NCBI RefSeq assembly: GCF_024323335.1
Contig: NC_066585.1
Span: 530,805,082-530,869,081 of the forward strand
Reading direction: 5' to 3'
DNA length: 64,000 nucleotides
Source of the DNA: Lathyrus oleraceus
Taxonomy: Eukaryota; Streptophyta; Magnoliopsida; Fabales; Fabaceae
Numbering within the stretch: the first letter of the stretch is position 1; each line of letters opens with the position of its first letter. Shown one piece after another: positions 34,401 to 45,594 of this stretch. Below the pieces are notes generated by a model. It did not search any database. It saw only the letters and a list, made by a program, of their open reading frames with translations, and was not told the origin of the DNA. Both the position numbers and the translations under genes were made by a program.

Positions 34401-36960
34401 GTTAGTCCCGTGCATGTTGTTCCGAAGAAAGGTGGAATTACCGTGATCCGAAATGACAAGGATGAATTGATCCCTACTAAAGTTGCAACGGGGTGGCGAA
34501 TGTGTATTGATTATCGGCGGTTGAATACCGCAACTCGAAAGGATCATTTTCCACTCCCGTTCATGGATCAAATGCTCGAAAGACTCTCGGGGCAAAAATA
34601 CTATTGTTTCTTTGATGGCTATTCCGGGTATAACCAAATTGCGGTTGACCTAGCCGATCATGAAAAGACGGCTTTCACATGTCCGTTTGGAGTTTTCGCA
34701 TACCGAAAAATGCCCTTTGGGTTGTGCAATGCACCGACAACTTTCCAAAGATGTGTGCAAGCCATTTTTGCTGACCTTATTGAGAAAATAATGGAAGTCT
34801 TCATGGATGACTTCTCGGTATTTGGTGGATCCTTTAGTCTATGCTTGGCAAACTTGAAAACGGTGCTCGAAAGATGTGTGAAGACTAACCTGGTGCTTAA
34901 TTGGGAGAAGTGTCACTTCATGGTGACCGAGGGGATCGTGCTTGGCCATAAAGTCTCTTCAAGAGGGCTTGAAGTTGATCGTGCTAAGGTTGAAGTGATT
35001 GAAAAGTTACCTCCTCCGGTGAATGTGAAGGGAATCTGAAGCTTTTTGGGGCACGCCGGGTTCTATCGACGCTTTATCAAAGACTTCTCAAAGGTGGCTA
35101 AGCCTTTGAGTAATTTGCTAGCTAAGGACCGGGTATTTCTCTTAACCGATGAATGTTTGCAAGCTTTTGAAACTTTGAAAGAAAAATTGGTTACCGCTCC
35201 AATTATAGTCGCTCCAAATTGGAATTTAAATTTTGAGCTAATGTGTGATGCAAGCGACTATGCAATTGGAGCGGTACTTGGCCAAAGAAAAGAGAAAAAA
35301 TTTCATGCGATACATTACGCAAGTAAAGTTCTTAATGAGGCTCAAATTAACTATGCCACAACTGAAAAAGAATTACTTGCGATAGTGTATGCGCTTGAAA
35401 AGTTTAGATCTTATCTTATAGGGTCTAAAGTCGTAGTGTATACCGACCACGCGGCGATTAAATATTTGCTCACCAAACCGGATTCGAAGCAAAGGCTCAT
35501 CCGTTGGATCCTCTTGTTGCAAGAATTTGATGTTGAAATCAAAGACAAGAAAGGATCGGAAAATTTGGTGGCGGATCATTTATCCCGCTTGGTGAATGTG
35601 GAGGTTACCGCGTCAGAGAAGGAAATCTGGGAAGAATTTCCTGATGAAAAACTATTCAAAGTTCAAGTTAGGCCGTGGTTTGCAGACTTTGCGAACCACA
35701 AGGCTAGTGGTTTTGTGCCTCCCGACCTAACTTCGAACCAAAAAAGGAAGTTTCTTTCGGATGCCAAGTATTACGTATGGGATGACCCGTACTTGTTTAA
35801 GTTGGGTAGTGATAACCTTTTAAGGAGATGCGTTACTGGCGATGAAGCGCAGAGCATCCTTTGGCATTGTCACAACTCGCCTTACGGCGGACACTATAAT
35901 GGGGTGAGAACGGCCACTAAAATCCTTCAGTCAGGATTTTATTGGCCCACTATTTTCAAAGACGCACATACCCATGCGCAAAATTGTGATAGTTGCCAGA
36001 GAAGCGGTGGGATTGGTAAGAGAGACGAGATGCCTCTCCAAAACATCCAAGAAGTCGAAGTATTTGATTTTTGGGGCATTGATTTTGTAGGACCATTCCC
36101 ACCCTCTTATGGTAACGAGTATATGCTTGTCGCAGTTGATTATGTTTCTAAGTGGGTTGAGGCGATTGCCTCACCTCGGGCGGATGCGAAAACGGTGATA
36201 AATTTTTTGAAGAAAAACATATTTTCCCGTTTCGGAACCCCCCGAGTGTTGATAAGTAACGGAGGGTCACACTTTTGTAATGCACCGTTGGAAAGCATTT
36301 TAAAACATTACGGTGTATCACATAGAGTGGCAACTCCGTATCACCCACAGGCTAATGGGCAAGCTGAGGTCTCTAATTGTGAGATTAAGAGAATCCTCGA
36401 AAAAACTGTCAAATTCGAAAAAAGAGTGGTCACAAAAATTGGATGAAGCGTTATGGGCATACCGTACCGCCTTTAAAGCTCCAATTGGCCTAACTCCTTT
36501 TCAATTGGTGTTTGGTAAAACTTGCCATTTGCCGGTCGAATTGGAGCACAAAGCCTTGTGGGCTCTGAAATTTTTAAATTTTGAAAATGATTTGGCCGGT
36601 GAGAAAAGGAAGGTGCAACTTCTTGAGTTGGAAGAGATGCGCAATGCCGCATATCACTCAAGTTGGTTGTACAAAGAGAAGGTAAAAAAATACCATGACA
36701 AAAAGCTCTGAAAGAAAGAATTTGTGCCCGGAGAGTTGGTCCTCTTGTTCAATTCCAGGTTGAAGTTATTCCCCGGAAAGTTGAAATCAAAATGGTCCAG
36801 GCCATTTCGGGTCAAAGAAGTTAAGGAGTACGGAGCTATTGTCATTGAGGACCTGGAAAAGAAGGACAGTTGGACCGTTAATGGCCAACGTTTGAACGTT
36901 TATCTTGGCGGTCATGTGGATCGCGAGAGCTGTGCTATTCCTTTGGATGCTCCTCTGTGA
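31466..36960 (+). pseudogene. Athila-type gag-pol, several stops and frame changes
   Basis: The ATG at 31466 starts MRGQIPVDELLFDPEIERTA. Gag continues with HALLGKAKDWYLDQ and FSHNRFMESKTAIS; a zinc-knuckle-like CELCKGEHDTRFC is at about 32430. A Gln-rich and then Glu/Lys-rich linker follows. The protease-like region is near 33460-33720 (GLIDLGPSINLIP, LGRPFM). Reverse transcriptase (34206-35039) has WRMCIDYRRLN and FMDDFSVFG. RNase H starts near 35240 ([14 protein letters not shown]). Integrase shows [43 protein letters not shown] and [14 protein letters not shown]. Breaks: stops at 32411-32413, 33251-33253, 35037-35039 and 36709-36711, and frame changes near 34190 and 36415. It cannot make a full polyprotein. 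Confidence 0.92.
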
Positions 36961-37129
36961 GCATCACACCGTCGAGCTTAGCCGACGTTAAACAAGCGCT
37001 TGTTGGGAGGCACCCCAACATTGTAAGTATTTACAGTTTTTCTGTTCTGTTGTAGTGGGATTCCAATTGTTAAAACCTAGATGAATGTATCAGGCATGCT
37101 GTCTTTGAAAAGCCAAATGTTGTCATGCT

Positions 37130-37399
37130 CGCTTGATGCTCGCTAGGCGAAGCAGTAGCGAGCAGATTCGCTAGCTGCTCGCTAGGGCGAAGCAGCAGCG
37201 AGCGCTGCGTGACAGCACTAATTTAATTCTCAGCAGGCCACTCATTTTGGGCCCAAACACATTTTTCTTTTTTGCAACTCTGCGCACGAACACTCGCCAC
37301 ACTCTCTCATTTTTCATTTCTCTCACAAACACTCAATCCCTAAACTGAAGCATTGCAAACTTCACTACACTTCAAATTCAATCAACCCATTTTGCTAAG
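37130..37399 (+). promoter_or_regulatory. Candidate private promoter and 5' UTR of the third ORF
   Basis: Two TCGCTAGG(G)CGAAGC dyads (37139, 37173) are followed by TTTTGGGCCCAAA at 37246, which contains the GGGCCCA (site II-like) element of plant promoters. A CT-rich leader comes next (CACACTCTCTCATTTTTCA and onward), ending at a splice donor at 37399/37400. No TATA box is visible. The layout looks like a stand-alone plant promoter and not like internal retroelement sequence; this is inference. Confidence 0.45.
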
Positions 37400-37830
37400 G
37401 TTTGCCCTAATGCCATTTCTTTATGTTTGAACTTTGTGAATTTCTGATTTGCATGTCATTTAGGGTGAATTTGGGGGAATGAGGATTTTAGGTTTTGCAT
37501 GTGGGAAATTTTAGGTTTTGCATGTGGGAAATTTTAGGTTTTGCATGTGGGTTTGTAATTACATATAGCATAGAACGATTCTTTTCTTGATAGATTGTTT
37601 TGTTCTGAAATTGACACCTTGAGAATGTGGGTTTTGGGAAAATTTCACTGTAAACATTGCAGAACCCAAAACCCCGTAAGGTTCGCTAGCAACTCGCCAG
37701 GCGAACCTGGGGCGAGCATTTGCTGCCACTTCGCTAGGCGAAGCAGCAGCGAGCATGACAGTACTTTGAATTCTGGTTTTGCTGTCTAATCTGTTTTGTG
37801 TTTGTGTTGCTTCCTCTTTATGTTTTGCAG
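37400..37830 (+). other. Candidate 5' intron directly before the third ORF
   Basis: Donor GCTAAG|GTTTGC and acceptor TTATGTTTTGCAG|ATGG are present; the acceptor abuts the ORF's ATG. The intron contains a 21-bp sequence repeated three times near 37485-37555 (TTTTAGGTTTTGCATGTGGG) and two further hairpin dyads (about 37682-37757). Splicing is inferred from sequence. Confidence 0.5.
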
Positions 37831-39075
37831 ATGGAATCCATATCCGGAGCTTCGAAGAAGAGAAAGGGAGGGAACACTTCCCGTCCCGTACCAATACAAT
37901 TTGACACCGACAAATTTGTCGGGCCGAAGCAAGCCGCAAGATACGTTGCTTTGGAGAAGCGAAAAATTCTACCGGAAAAGAGATTCATCATCAACCCTGA
38001 AGGCACGAACCGAACATTCGCCGGGTTGATTGACACCAAAAAGTGGGATCGGTTAATTTCCCCCCTGGAGCATTACGATATCGCAACGGTGCGTGAGTTC
38101 TATGCGAACGCACTTCCGGATGATGACGAGCCATTTACATGGACATCTAGAGTGTCCGGTCGTCCTGTTGCTTTTGATCGGGATGCTATTAACCGCGTCC
38201 TTGGTGAACCGCTCCAACTGGGAGCCGAGGAGAGAGACACCTACCACACAGAATTAAGGCTTCACCGGGATACGGATGCAATTTCTGCTGCCCTGCTTTT
38301 GAGAGGGAAATCAGTTGAGCTGAACCCATCTGGGGTTCCCATGAGATACCATAGGGAGGACATGACTCCCTTGGCTCAACTGATCCTGCTGTTGGTTCTT
38401 ACAAACATCAAACCTAAATCCCACACTTCTACCGTGCCGATCCCAGTGGCACACTTGGTACACTGTATCCTCACTAACGTCCAGATCGATGTGGCGAGGA
38501 TTATTGCTTTGGAATTAAAGTCCGTGATTGAAAGCGGGATGAAGGCGGGGGCACGAGTGAATTGTCCCCTGGCTTTCCCTTGCCTAATCATGAGTTTGTG
38601 CATGCAAGCGAGGGTGAGGCTACCCTCTAGGGGTCAAGTAAGGATCCCGCCACCCATTGATGACCGTTACGTGGCCAAGTATTGCAGGGCGAAGAATGTT
38701 AGAGGTAGTTCAGCTGCTGAGGGTACCCGGGCTTCTGATGGTCCTGATACTTCTACTCTCGAACCCGATCCTTACCAGCAGGCTGTCTGCAATTACAACT
38801 GGGACTGGATGGCGGCAACTCAGCGTGCCATGCTCGATATGCACGATTCTATACGGTTGTTACAGCTACAGGGACGTGACCCCACCGGTGATCACTCATT
38901 GATGACGCGTGAGCAGTTTCTGCTTAACGCTAATTGGCCTGTGGACAAGCCTGTGTTTGGAGAGGGGGTGGGTGCTGGTGCGTCTTCTGGTGCTGCTGAT
39001 GGAGATGATGATGATGATGAGGCTACCGGTTCTGAGGCCGGTACTGATGAGGGTTATGAGTCCGTGGAGGGCTAA
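37831..39075 (+). CDS. Intact third ORF, 'putative plant transposon protein' type
   Basis: There are 414 residues from the ATG that directly follows a splice acceptor; the frame is open upstream to 37798 but that part lies in the presumed intron. The N-terminus has a basic nuclear-signal-like run (SGASKKRKGG). The middle (about 20-280) has KRKILPEKRFI, WDRLISPLEHYDIATVREFYANA, VAFDRDAINRVLGEP and LAQLILLLVLTNIKPKSHTSTVP, the pattern of the domain annotated in plants as putative plant transposon protein. The C-terminus is acidic (DGDDDDDEATGSEAGTDE). No signal peptide or clear membrane anchor is seen, so it is not envelope-like although it occupies the env position. It is the only undamaged ORF of the element. 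Function unknown. Confidence 0.8.
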   Translation: MESISGASKKRKGGNTSRPVPIQFDTDKFVGPKQAARYVALEKRKILPEKRFIINPEGTNRTFAGLIDTKKWDRLISPLEHYDIATVREFYANALPDDDEPFTWTSRVSGRPVAFDRDAINRVLGEPLQLGAEERDTYHTELRLHRDTDAISAALLLRGKSVELNPSGVPMRYHREDMTPLAQLILLLVLTNIKPKSHTSTVPIPVAHLVHCILTNVQIDVARIIALELKSVIESGMKAGARVNCPLAFPCLIMSLCMQARVRLPSRGQVRIPPPIDDRYVAKYCRAKNVRGSSAAEGTRASDGPDTSTLEPDPYQQAVCNYNWDWMAATQRAMLDMHDSIRLLQLQGRDPTGDHSLMTREQFLLNANWPVDKPVFGEGVGAGASSGAADGDDDDDEATGSEAGTDEGYESVEG

Positions 39076-40554
39076 GTTATTTTATTTTTCATGTTATGTT
39101 TTATTTCTATTGTATTTTCAGAATTATGTATTTTGATTTTGGCTATGTACTTTTGGGGTGTTTTGTCCCCCATGAACAATTTTAAATTTTGAAGTTAATG
39201 TTATTATTTATGTTTTAAATTTTGTTTGTTTTAATAAATTTTTGGTTGGTTGAGTGGCAAACCTTCTAGATTGGTTGCTCCTCAAAGAAGTATCCAATGA
39301 AGGTGCATCCGAGCTTGGATGGCAATGATAAAAATAAATAAGTGAACAAGGCTAAGGTACATGGTTACCTCCGGCTAGAATTTTAGAATGCACTAAGAAC
39401 TTTACTCTTTTTTGTAATTGAGTATTGTCTTTTTGCAACATAATTGAATGAATGTTTCATCTAGGACTTAAAACCACAAATTGTGAGGAAACCTCCATTT
39501 TACACTTAAATGCTGGATTCTAATAAGCTTTGTTGATTCATTTGATTCATGCTTTGTCTTTTATTATTGTGAATATGTGGAAGCAATTAGAAATGATCAA
39601 TGCACTTGTTTTCTATCGAGCACAACTAGTTCTAAATACAACTTACCTGTGAGCAGAGAGAGTATTCGTCAACCCCTTTGAGCTTAAACAGTTGAATCTT
39701 AGCTTGAAATAAAGCGAGATTTCAAAAATCTTTTTCTAGAAACCCGGAAAATTTTGATAATTGTTCTTTTGCCGTAAAAAGTCAAGAGCATTCACTTAGG
39801 GTGAGTAAGAAATAAGTTGGGGAGAACGAAAATGAGAATCGATAAGTGCCACAACTCTTGAAAAACCGAGCAAGCATAAAAAAAATATATATATATATAA
39901 AATATAGAAAAGAGAAACATTTGTTTTGTAAATATGATGTGAAAGAAAAAAATATATAGAGAAAATAAAAATGAATGCTTGCTTGGAAGAAAAATAGTGA
40001 AAAACAAAAATTGAGTTGTGAAATAAGAGTTGTGAAGGTTTCAAATGAGAAATAAATGGAACGAAGTTGAGATGTGTGAATAATGTACAGTGAATGTCTC
40101 TTTTGCATCGGCAATTTCGTTTTCAATGGCCTTAGAAATGACCCTTGTTTGTTAACCTAACCAAGCTTCAACCGAAAAGCCCTTAGTGATCTTCGTGCTT
40201 CCACATTACCATTTATAATTGTTAGACATTGTATGAATCAAATTGATTTCTTCATTGTTTGTTAGAGAGTGAGATTATTCTCGCGGTTGCAAACGCGTAA
40301 TTTCTTCAATCCTTATTCGAAGAGGAGAGATAGGGTGATTCATTCAAGATAATATTGTTGTAGATAGATACATATTTCGCATTTCTACTAAGTCTTAGTT
40401 CTTGTGTATTATTTTATTCGAACCGTTGGAAATTTGTATCTGCTGATTCGCTTGTGTTTGAGCCGTTTTATCCAACTTCGGAGAAACCTTTCTCTTAAAG
40501 CAAATCCTCTTGTCCTTCAAGAGGCATACTTTGCTTGAGGACAAGCAAGAATCT
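39076..40554 (+). other. Long noncoding 3' region of the Athila-like element
   Basis: About 1.5 kb between the third ORF and the polypurine tract. It is AT-rich with an (AT)n run near 39886-39905. No coding pattern was found on either strand; the open minus-strand frames near 39782-40126 are low-complexity Phe/Ser/Leu shadows. Confidence 0.7.
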
Positions 40555-40567
40555 AGTTGGGGAGAGT
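40555..40567 (+). other. Polypurine tract of the Athila-like element
   Basis: AGTTGGGGAGAGT abuts the TG of the 3' LTR. Confidence 0.88.
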
Positions 40568-42075
40568 TGTTAGATACCAAAAAATGCTTATTTGAGCTAT
40601 CAAATATGGGTATCTTTCACTTCATTTCCTTGCTAAAGTGTTCGAAACCACCTTTGTTTTAGATGAAATGCAATACAATGATAAACGATCTTGGTACCTT
40701 TGATTTGTGTGTTATTGTGCAGGAAGTAGGCATGAAATAATAGAAAATGAAGACACAAGAAATTTGGCAAAGGGATCAAATAAAACAAGCATTCATCAGC
40801 TTGCTCGCTAGGCGAGGGCTGTGGCGAAGGACTCGCTAGGCGAGCGTCCAGCGAGAGCCCAGCGAAAAGCTCCAGTATTTCACAGTGGCAAACATCAACA
40901 AACTCGCTAGGCGAGCTGCCAGCGAGGTGTGTAGCGAACACGTCCAGACTTGGTGAAAAGCGCAGCCAGCACTCACTCGCTAGGCGAGCCATTAGCGAGC
41001 TCCCAGCGAGCATTCCAGTAGCAAAACCTCTCAAGCTCGCTGGAGCGAAGGTTGAAGCGTGACCTTCGCCTAGCGAAGGTTTTGTTCGCTCAGCGAACAT
41101 GACAGTCTGACAATGGTTGTTTCTCTGGGCGCAGGTGCCTCAGGTGCCTCATTTAGGGGCTCGTTAGGCGAGCCATTCTGCTCGCCTAGCGAGCATGACA
41201 GCTCAGTAGCAGCTCTATAAGTAGCAAGAGCTACTTTTTGGAACCATACCTTACTTTCCATACTTTTGTACTTTTTTAGATATTTTCCAGCATTGCTCTA
41301 AGGATCTTTTGTGACCTAGAAACCATTTCTCTTCATCTCTTAACAATCTTTCACAAAAAGAAGGTGGATTCCTATCCAATCTCGATTATTCGACTCGGAT
41401 GTTGATCAACCTTCTTCCGAAACTTGTTGAACAAGCTACCATGAAAATGAGTAGCTAAGTCCTTCATTTTGTCAAGGTTAGATGTAGATGATCATTAGCT
41501 TTGTGTGTAAATGTAAGGATCTTCATTTGTAAACTCTTTAATGGTGAATATATGGTGAAAACTTTGTTCTTATTGAAAACTCTTTGTGTGGTTTATGATC
41601 GAGAGATGTTTACCAACTCTTAACCTAGGTTTTCATCCAATCTTGTTTGTTAGCTAGAGATAGTAATGAATGATTTTGTTCACCATAAGGTTGAACCAAA
41701 AAGTTGTCATTTTGATAGATTGTGTTAGAGATAAACAATGGATCAAAATGGGAAAACTCACAATGTGTGTTAGAGATAAACACATTGGGAGGACTTTGTG
41801 AAATAGTTTATCATCTAAAGGAGTTTATAATTTTTGTTGATCGAACATATACATGCAAAGTGATCGTCGAACCCTAACTTTGGCAATATTTCTCAAATAT
41901 TCAAACAAAAACTTTTACCGCATTTTATTACACTTTTATGCAAGATACCGTGACAAACACCAAACGCCATTGTTACCTTAAGCTAAGAATTGAAACAACT
42001 GTCGAAAGACGGTGATATCTCACAATCCCTGTGGAGACGATAACAAAAACCCGACACTTAAAATTACATTCAACA
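40568..42075 (+). repeat. 3' LTR of the Athila-like element
   Basis: 1508 bp, the same length as the 5' copy, with the dyad array at about 40800-41200. One dyad here is altered (CTCGTTAGGCGAG near 41160) relative to 30424. Confidence 0.95.
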
Positions 42076-42080
42076 GTGGC
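42076..42080 (+). repeat. Target-site duplication GTGGC, right copy
   Basis: It matches 29827-29831 exactly. Confidence 0.95.
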
Positions 42081-43200
42081 TAGTGAATGACATTGGAGTT
42101 CGAGGTAATGATGTACTGACGTTTGCACGTTTTAAAAGACGTGACGTTTGGTAAGAAAGTTAGTCATAATGACTGACAACAAGCATGACTGAAGTGACAT
42201 GGCACATAATATGAATAGTGATTAAGTAGTTACAAACAATGTCACTTTTTCTTCCTTCGGATGTAGGTCGACAATGACATTTTTTGGGGGGCATCTGTTA
42301 CACTTAGATTCTCAACTATTAGAAAGTCAACAAAGAATGTCAATGAAAATGTATTGATTGAATAAATACTAATGAAGTGTCTTTAAGAGAAGCATTAATG
42401 AGGATTCGTCTACAAACCAACGACGAAGGCTCGACCGAGCCATTGACACAACGAGATATGGTTTGGAAGACTCTCAGGGGTAGACTTCCTAAAAACCCAA
42501 ATTCTAGGGAACTACATCCAAAATCTCGAAAAGGATAGTCGACAAAAACATGTCCAAAATCTCGAGAGGGACAATCGGCAGGAGCCCTTATTCCACCAAA
42601 GGGATCGATCGACCAAACAACATGGTATGAAAGACTTGGTAATTTTATAAGTCTCGAAGCTTTAATGGGCATCGTCGACAACACATTAGAATGGTCATCA
42701 TTGGGAGATCGTGAAAATGTAGAAGAAATGGAAAAACACACTCAACGTGGGTTACAAGAAGATAACGTATTGGAAGACACGTAAACGCAATAGTGATAAC
42801 CTGAAGAACTGGACATGGAGCAAACACAACGAACCCCCTAGTGGTCATAACCGCCGTCTACAATTATCTTGTAAATAAAATAAATAACAGACTCGTACAT
42901 TGGATCAAAGGTTGCAAAAGTTCGTACATACTTTCCATACCACTGGAGTACCCGAGTCAAAGAGCGAAATTGTTGAGCGAGAAACATGTATGCGTCTGCG
43001 TCCATCATTTTTTAATCTTTTTGTCTCCTTAAAACATAACATGTACTTTTTTCTTTGCTTTATTTAATGTTATTTACTGCATTTCTACCTTAGCATTTAT
43101 TACAACTTAACTTCATTTAAAGTCTTTTGTCACACTACATTCCGTTCAAACAAATTATTTACACAAATTCTTTTGGAGATTTTTCGAGTTAACATCAGAG
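42081..43200 (+). mobile_element. 3' end of the older LTR element that hosts the Athila-like insertion
   Basis: A polypurine tract, TTTTTTGGGGGGCATC (42280-42295), is followed by TGTTACACTTAG at 42296, a plausible LTR start. The type of tract suggests a Tat/Ogre-related gypsy element. The LTR's end was not located, and the small ORFs inside have no motif. Confidence 0.5.
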
Positions 43201-44770
43201 ACTTTCAAACTCGTGAATTGTGAAATTTCCAAAAATTCTAAATCCACGGTACATGTGTCTTTGTTACGGTAAAAATGGTAAATATTCAAAATTTCTGATA
43301 CAAACTGAAAATTCTCAATAAAAATCTATAACTTTCTAAAATTTTCGAAATTCATTCAAAAGTATAACGATAGAATTGCTATAAATAGAGGGTGACATAT
43401 ATAAGTTGGGGTGACAAGTTAAATTCTCCGTATTTTAAGTCTATATTATAATATAATTTTTTAATTCAACTCTATAAATTTTAAGGTCCGCTAAAGCATC
43501 TCTTATAAGGATAATTCATTTTACTTGCTTGAGTTATTTGTGTAGGACCAAATTGGCACATTACATTTAAGCAACATTTAACTAATCTATTACATTTAAG
43601 CAACATTTAACTAATCTAAACAAATTTTACTAAGATGCTGATTCGAATAAAAAATCCATACTTGATCAATCAATTTGTATTTGATCCTAGAAATCATCAA
43701 AATTAATATTATTTAATGTTAAACAACACATTTTTTTGGATTGTTTCAAAAAAACAACGTACACAAATATTTAAATCAACAGAAACACGACACATATATC
43801 TCTTTCAACAATAAAAATGTTGAGTTTCAAATTTTATAAATTCTAATGTGCATTAAATAAACCTCAACCTCTTAAAACCGATTCATTTAATCAATTTTGA
43901 CAACTCTATTTTAGATTTTGAATCTGAAATCTGTTGCATAGGTATCATGAAGTTTTAGATAATATTTATAATCTGTCTGAAAAAAATGTTTAAAAATTGA
44001 GATTTTTGTGTTGAAGAAAATAGTTTTAGAATCAAAATAGAGTATAAGTAAGTACATAGAATTGCAATCAATCATTAATACTACGGAAACGTACCAAATC
44101 ATACAAATATGTCGGTCAAAGAATTTTTGTATAAAGAACTGAATTAGTCAAAGTTCAAACTAAAATATTCAAATTGCGTCTGTTTTTACAAAGCGTGGCT
44201 GTAAAGGCATTTTCTAGACAGAAAAATAAGCCAAATTAAACAAAAATCCAAAAAATACCACAATTTATTTTAGATGAAAATGTAAATAATTTCAAATATT
44301 TCTAATGAAGGCAATGAGTATGCATTTAGGATGTAAATATAAATTTATAATTATTTAATAAAAACTTATTATTTTGTTATGTTTTTTTTAATATGATGTG
44401 ATATTTGCATAATTATAAAAATTAATCGAATTCGAAATAATTAGAATGAATGATAAAAAATTTACTTAAAAATTTAACAAAATTCATTTCAAAAATTAAA
44501 TTCGAATCCATAAATCTATTTTGTAGATCTATCTTTCTACGTAGATATATTTTATAAATGTCTAGATATATTTTATAAATGTCTTCTGAAAATTATGCAT
44601 ATCGTTTCTTTTTCTATTTCTAATTGGATTTTAGTATTCTCAAATTCATTTACTCTCCCAAATTCCGACTATAAATAAAATAATCAATTTTGTGTTAATT
44701 TAAGAATTTAATTAAATAGAAAAAAGTTATCTCATAAAAATATTATAAATAAAAAAATGAGTTTTTTTTT
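43201..44770. other. AT-rich stretch with a 29-bp tandem duplication
   Basis: ATTACATTTAAGCAACATTT plus AACTAATCT occurs twice in a row at about 43559-43618. No gene is recognised. The LTR of the older element may continue into this stretch. Confidence 0.5.
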
Positions 44771-45025
44771 TAAATAACCATTTTTTTTCAAAAAAAAAAA
44801 TTGAAAATAACCAATAATTCAAAAAAAATACAAAAATAACCAGGTTTAGAAGAGCATACGCTAGATGAATTGACGCACCCCTTAACCATTAAGAGGAGGC
44901 GCCAATAGCATTGGCGCATGCATTGAGCTCCTCATGAGGAGGCGCCAATGCTATTGGCGCATGCATTGACCCTCATGAGGAGGCGTCAATGCTCCTGACA
45001 CTTAGGTGCAATTTGCAATGTGGGT
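44771..45025 (+). repeat. Left terminal inverted repeat of the 6.6-kb element
   Basis: It carries two internal hairpins, GCGCCAATAGCATTGGCGC (near 44899) and GCGCCAATGCTATTGGCGC (near 44942), with 8-bp arms and 3-bp loops, and the palindrome CTCCTCATGAGGAG between them. Confidence 0.88.
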
Positions 45026-45594
45026 GCCAATCCCTCTGGCGCCTGCGTGTCATGTACATTTGATGTTCAATCTCCATAAATACCACGCCTTGGATCCAAT
45101 ATTTTTCACTCAAAATCATCTCCTAATACCATAATTTATCTAGTTTAACCACCATCACCTTCAAGTTTTTCTGTTTTAACAATGTCTGCATACATTCAGA
45201 AACGAAATGCTGATGTAATATTTTCCGCCGTTGCGGCTCCGATACAAATTCGACTTTGGAACACATACGTTTGAACGTCTTAATCAGATGTTGTACAGTT
45301 GGTTAGAGGGAGAAATTGGAGAGGGTGAAAGGATTAGAAGAATACAATGGTGTGTGTCCACGTTCAACCAAAACGGATAAGTGCGCGAATGGGTGGATAT
45401 TAAGACCGACCAAGACGCTCGTAGGATGATGCATTACATGTTCAAAATTGTTTTGATGGTTGTAATCGCATAGTTCTTGTATTGTATTTGTTATAATTAT
45501 TTGTGTTACTGTTTATGTAATGTACTTTCGTCACAGACGTCTAATATGAAATAAAATTAGTTTTTCATATATTGCAATAGAGGTACATGTCAAT

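Larger units (their letters stand above)
29832..42075 (+). mobile_element. Athila-like Ty3/gypsy retrotransposon with a third ORF
   Basis: This is a complete 12.2-kb insertion with two 1508-bp LTRs (29832-31339 and 40568-42075) that differ at about 20 positions (hand count, about 1.3%) and a perfect 5-bp target duplication. It has a tRNA-Asp primer-binding site (31343-31361), gag-pol (31466-36960, broken), a third ORF (37831-39075, intact), a 1.5-kb noncoding tail and a polypurine tract (40555-40567). The FMDD reverse transcriptase motif, the tRNA-Asp primer and the extra 3' ORF position are known for the Athila group. It sits inside an older LTR element. Confidence 0.93.

Noticed and set aside
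42296..43560. Full LTR of the host retroelement ending near GGACCAAATTGGCAC
   Set aside because: Only the start could be supported; the end and a primer-binding site were not convincing.
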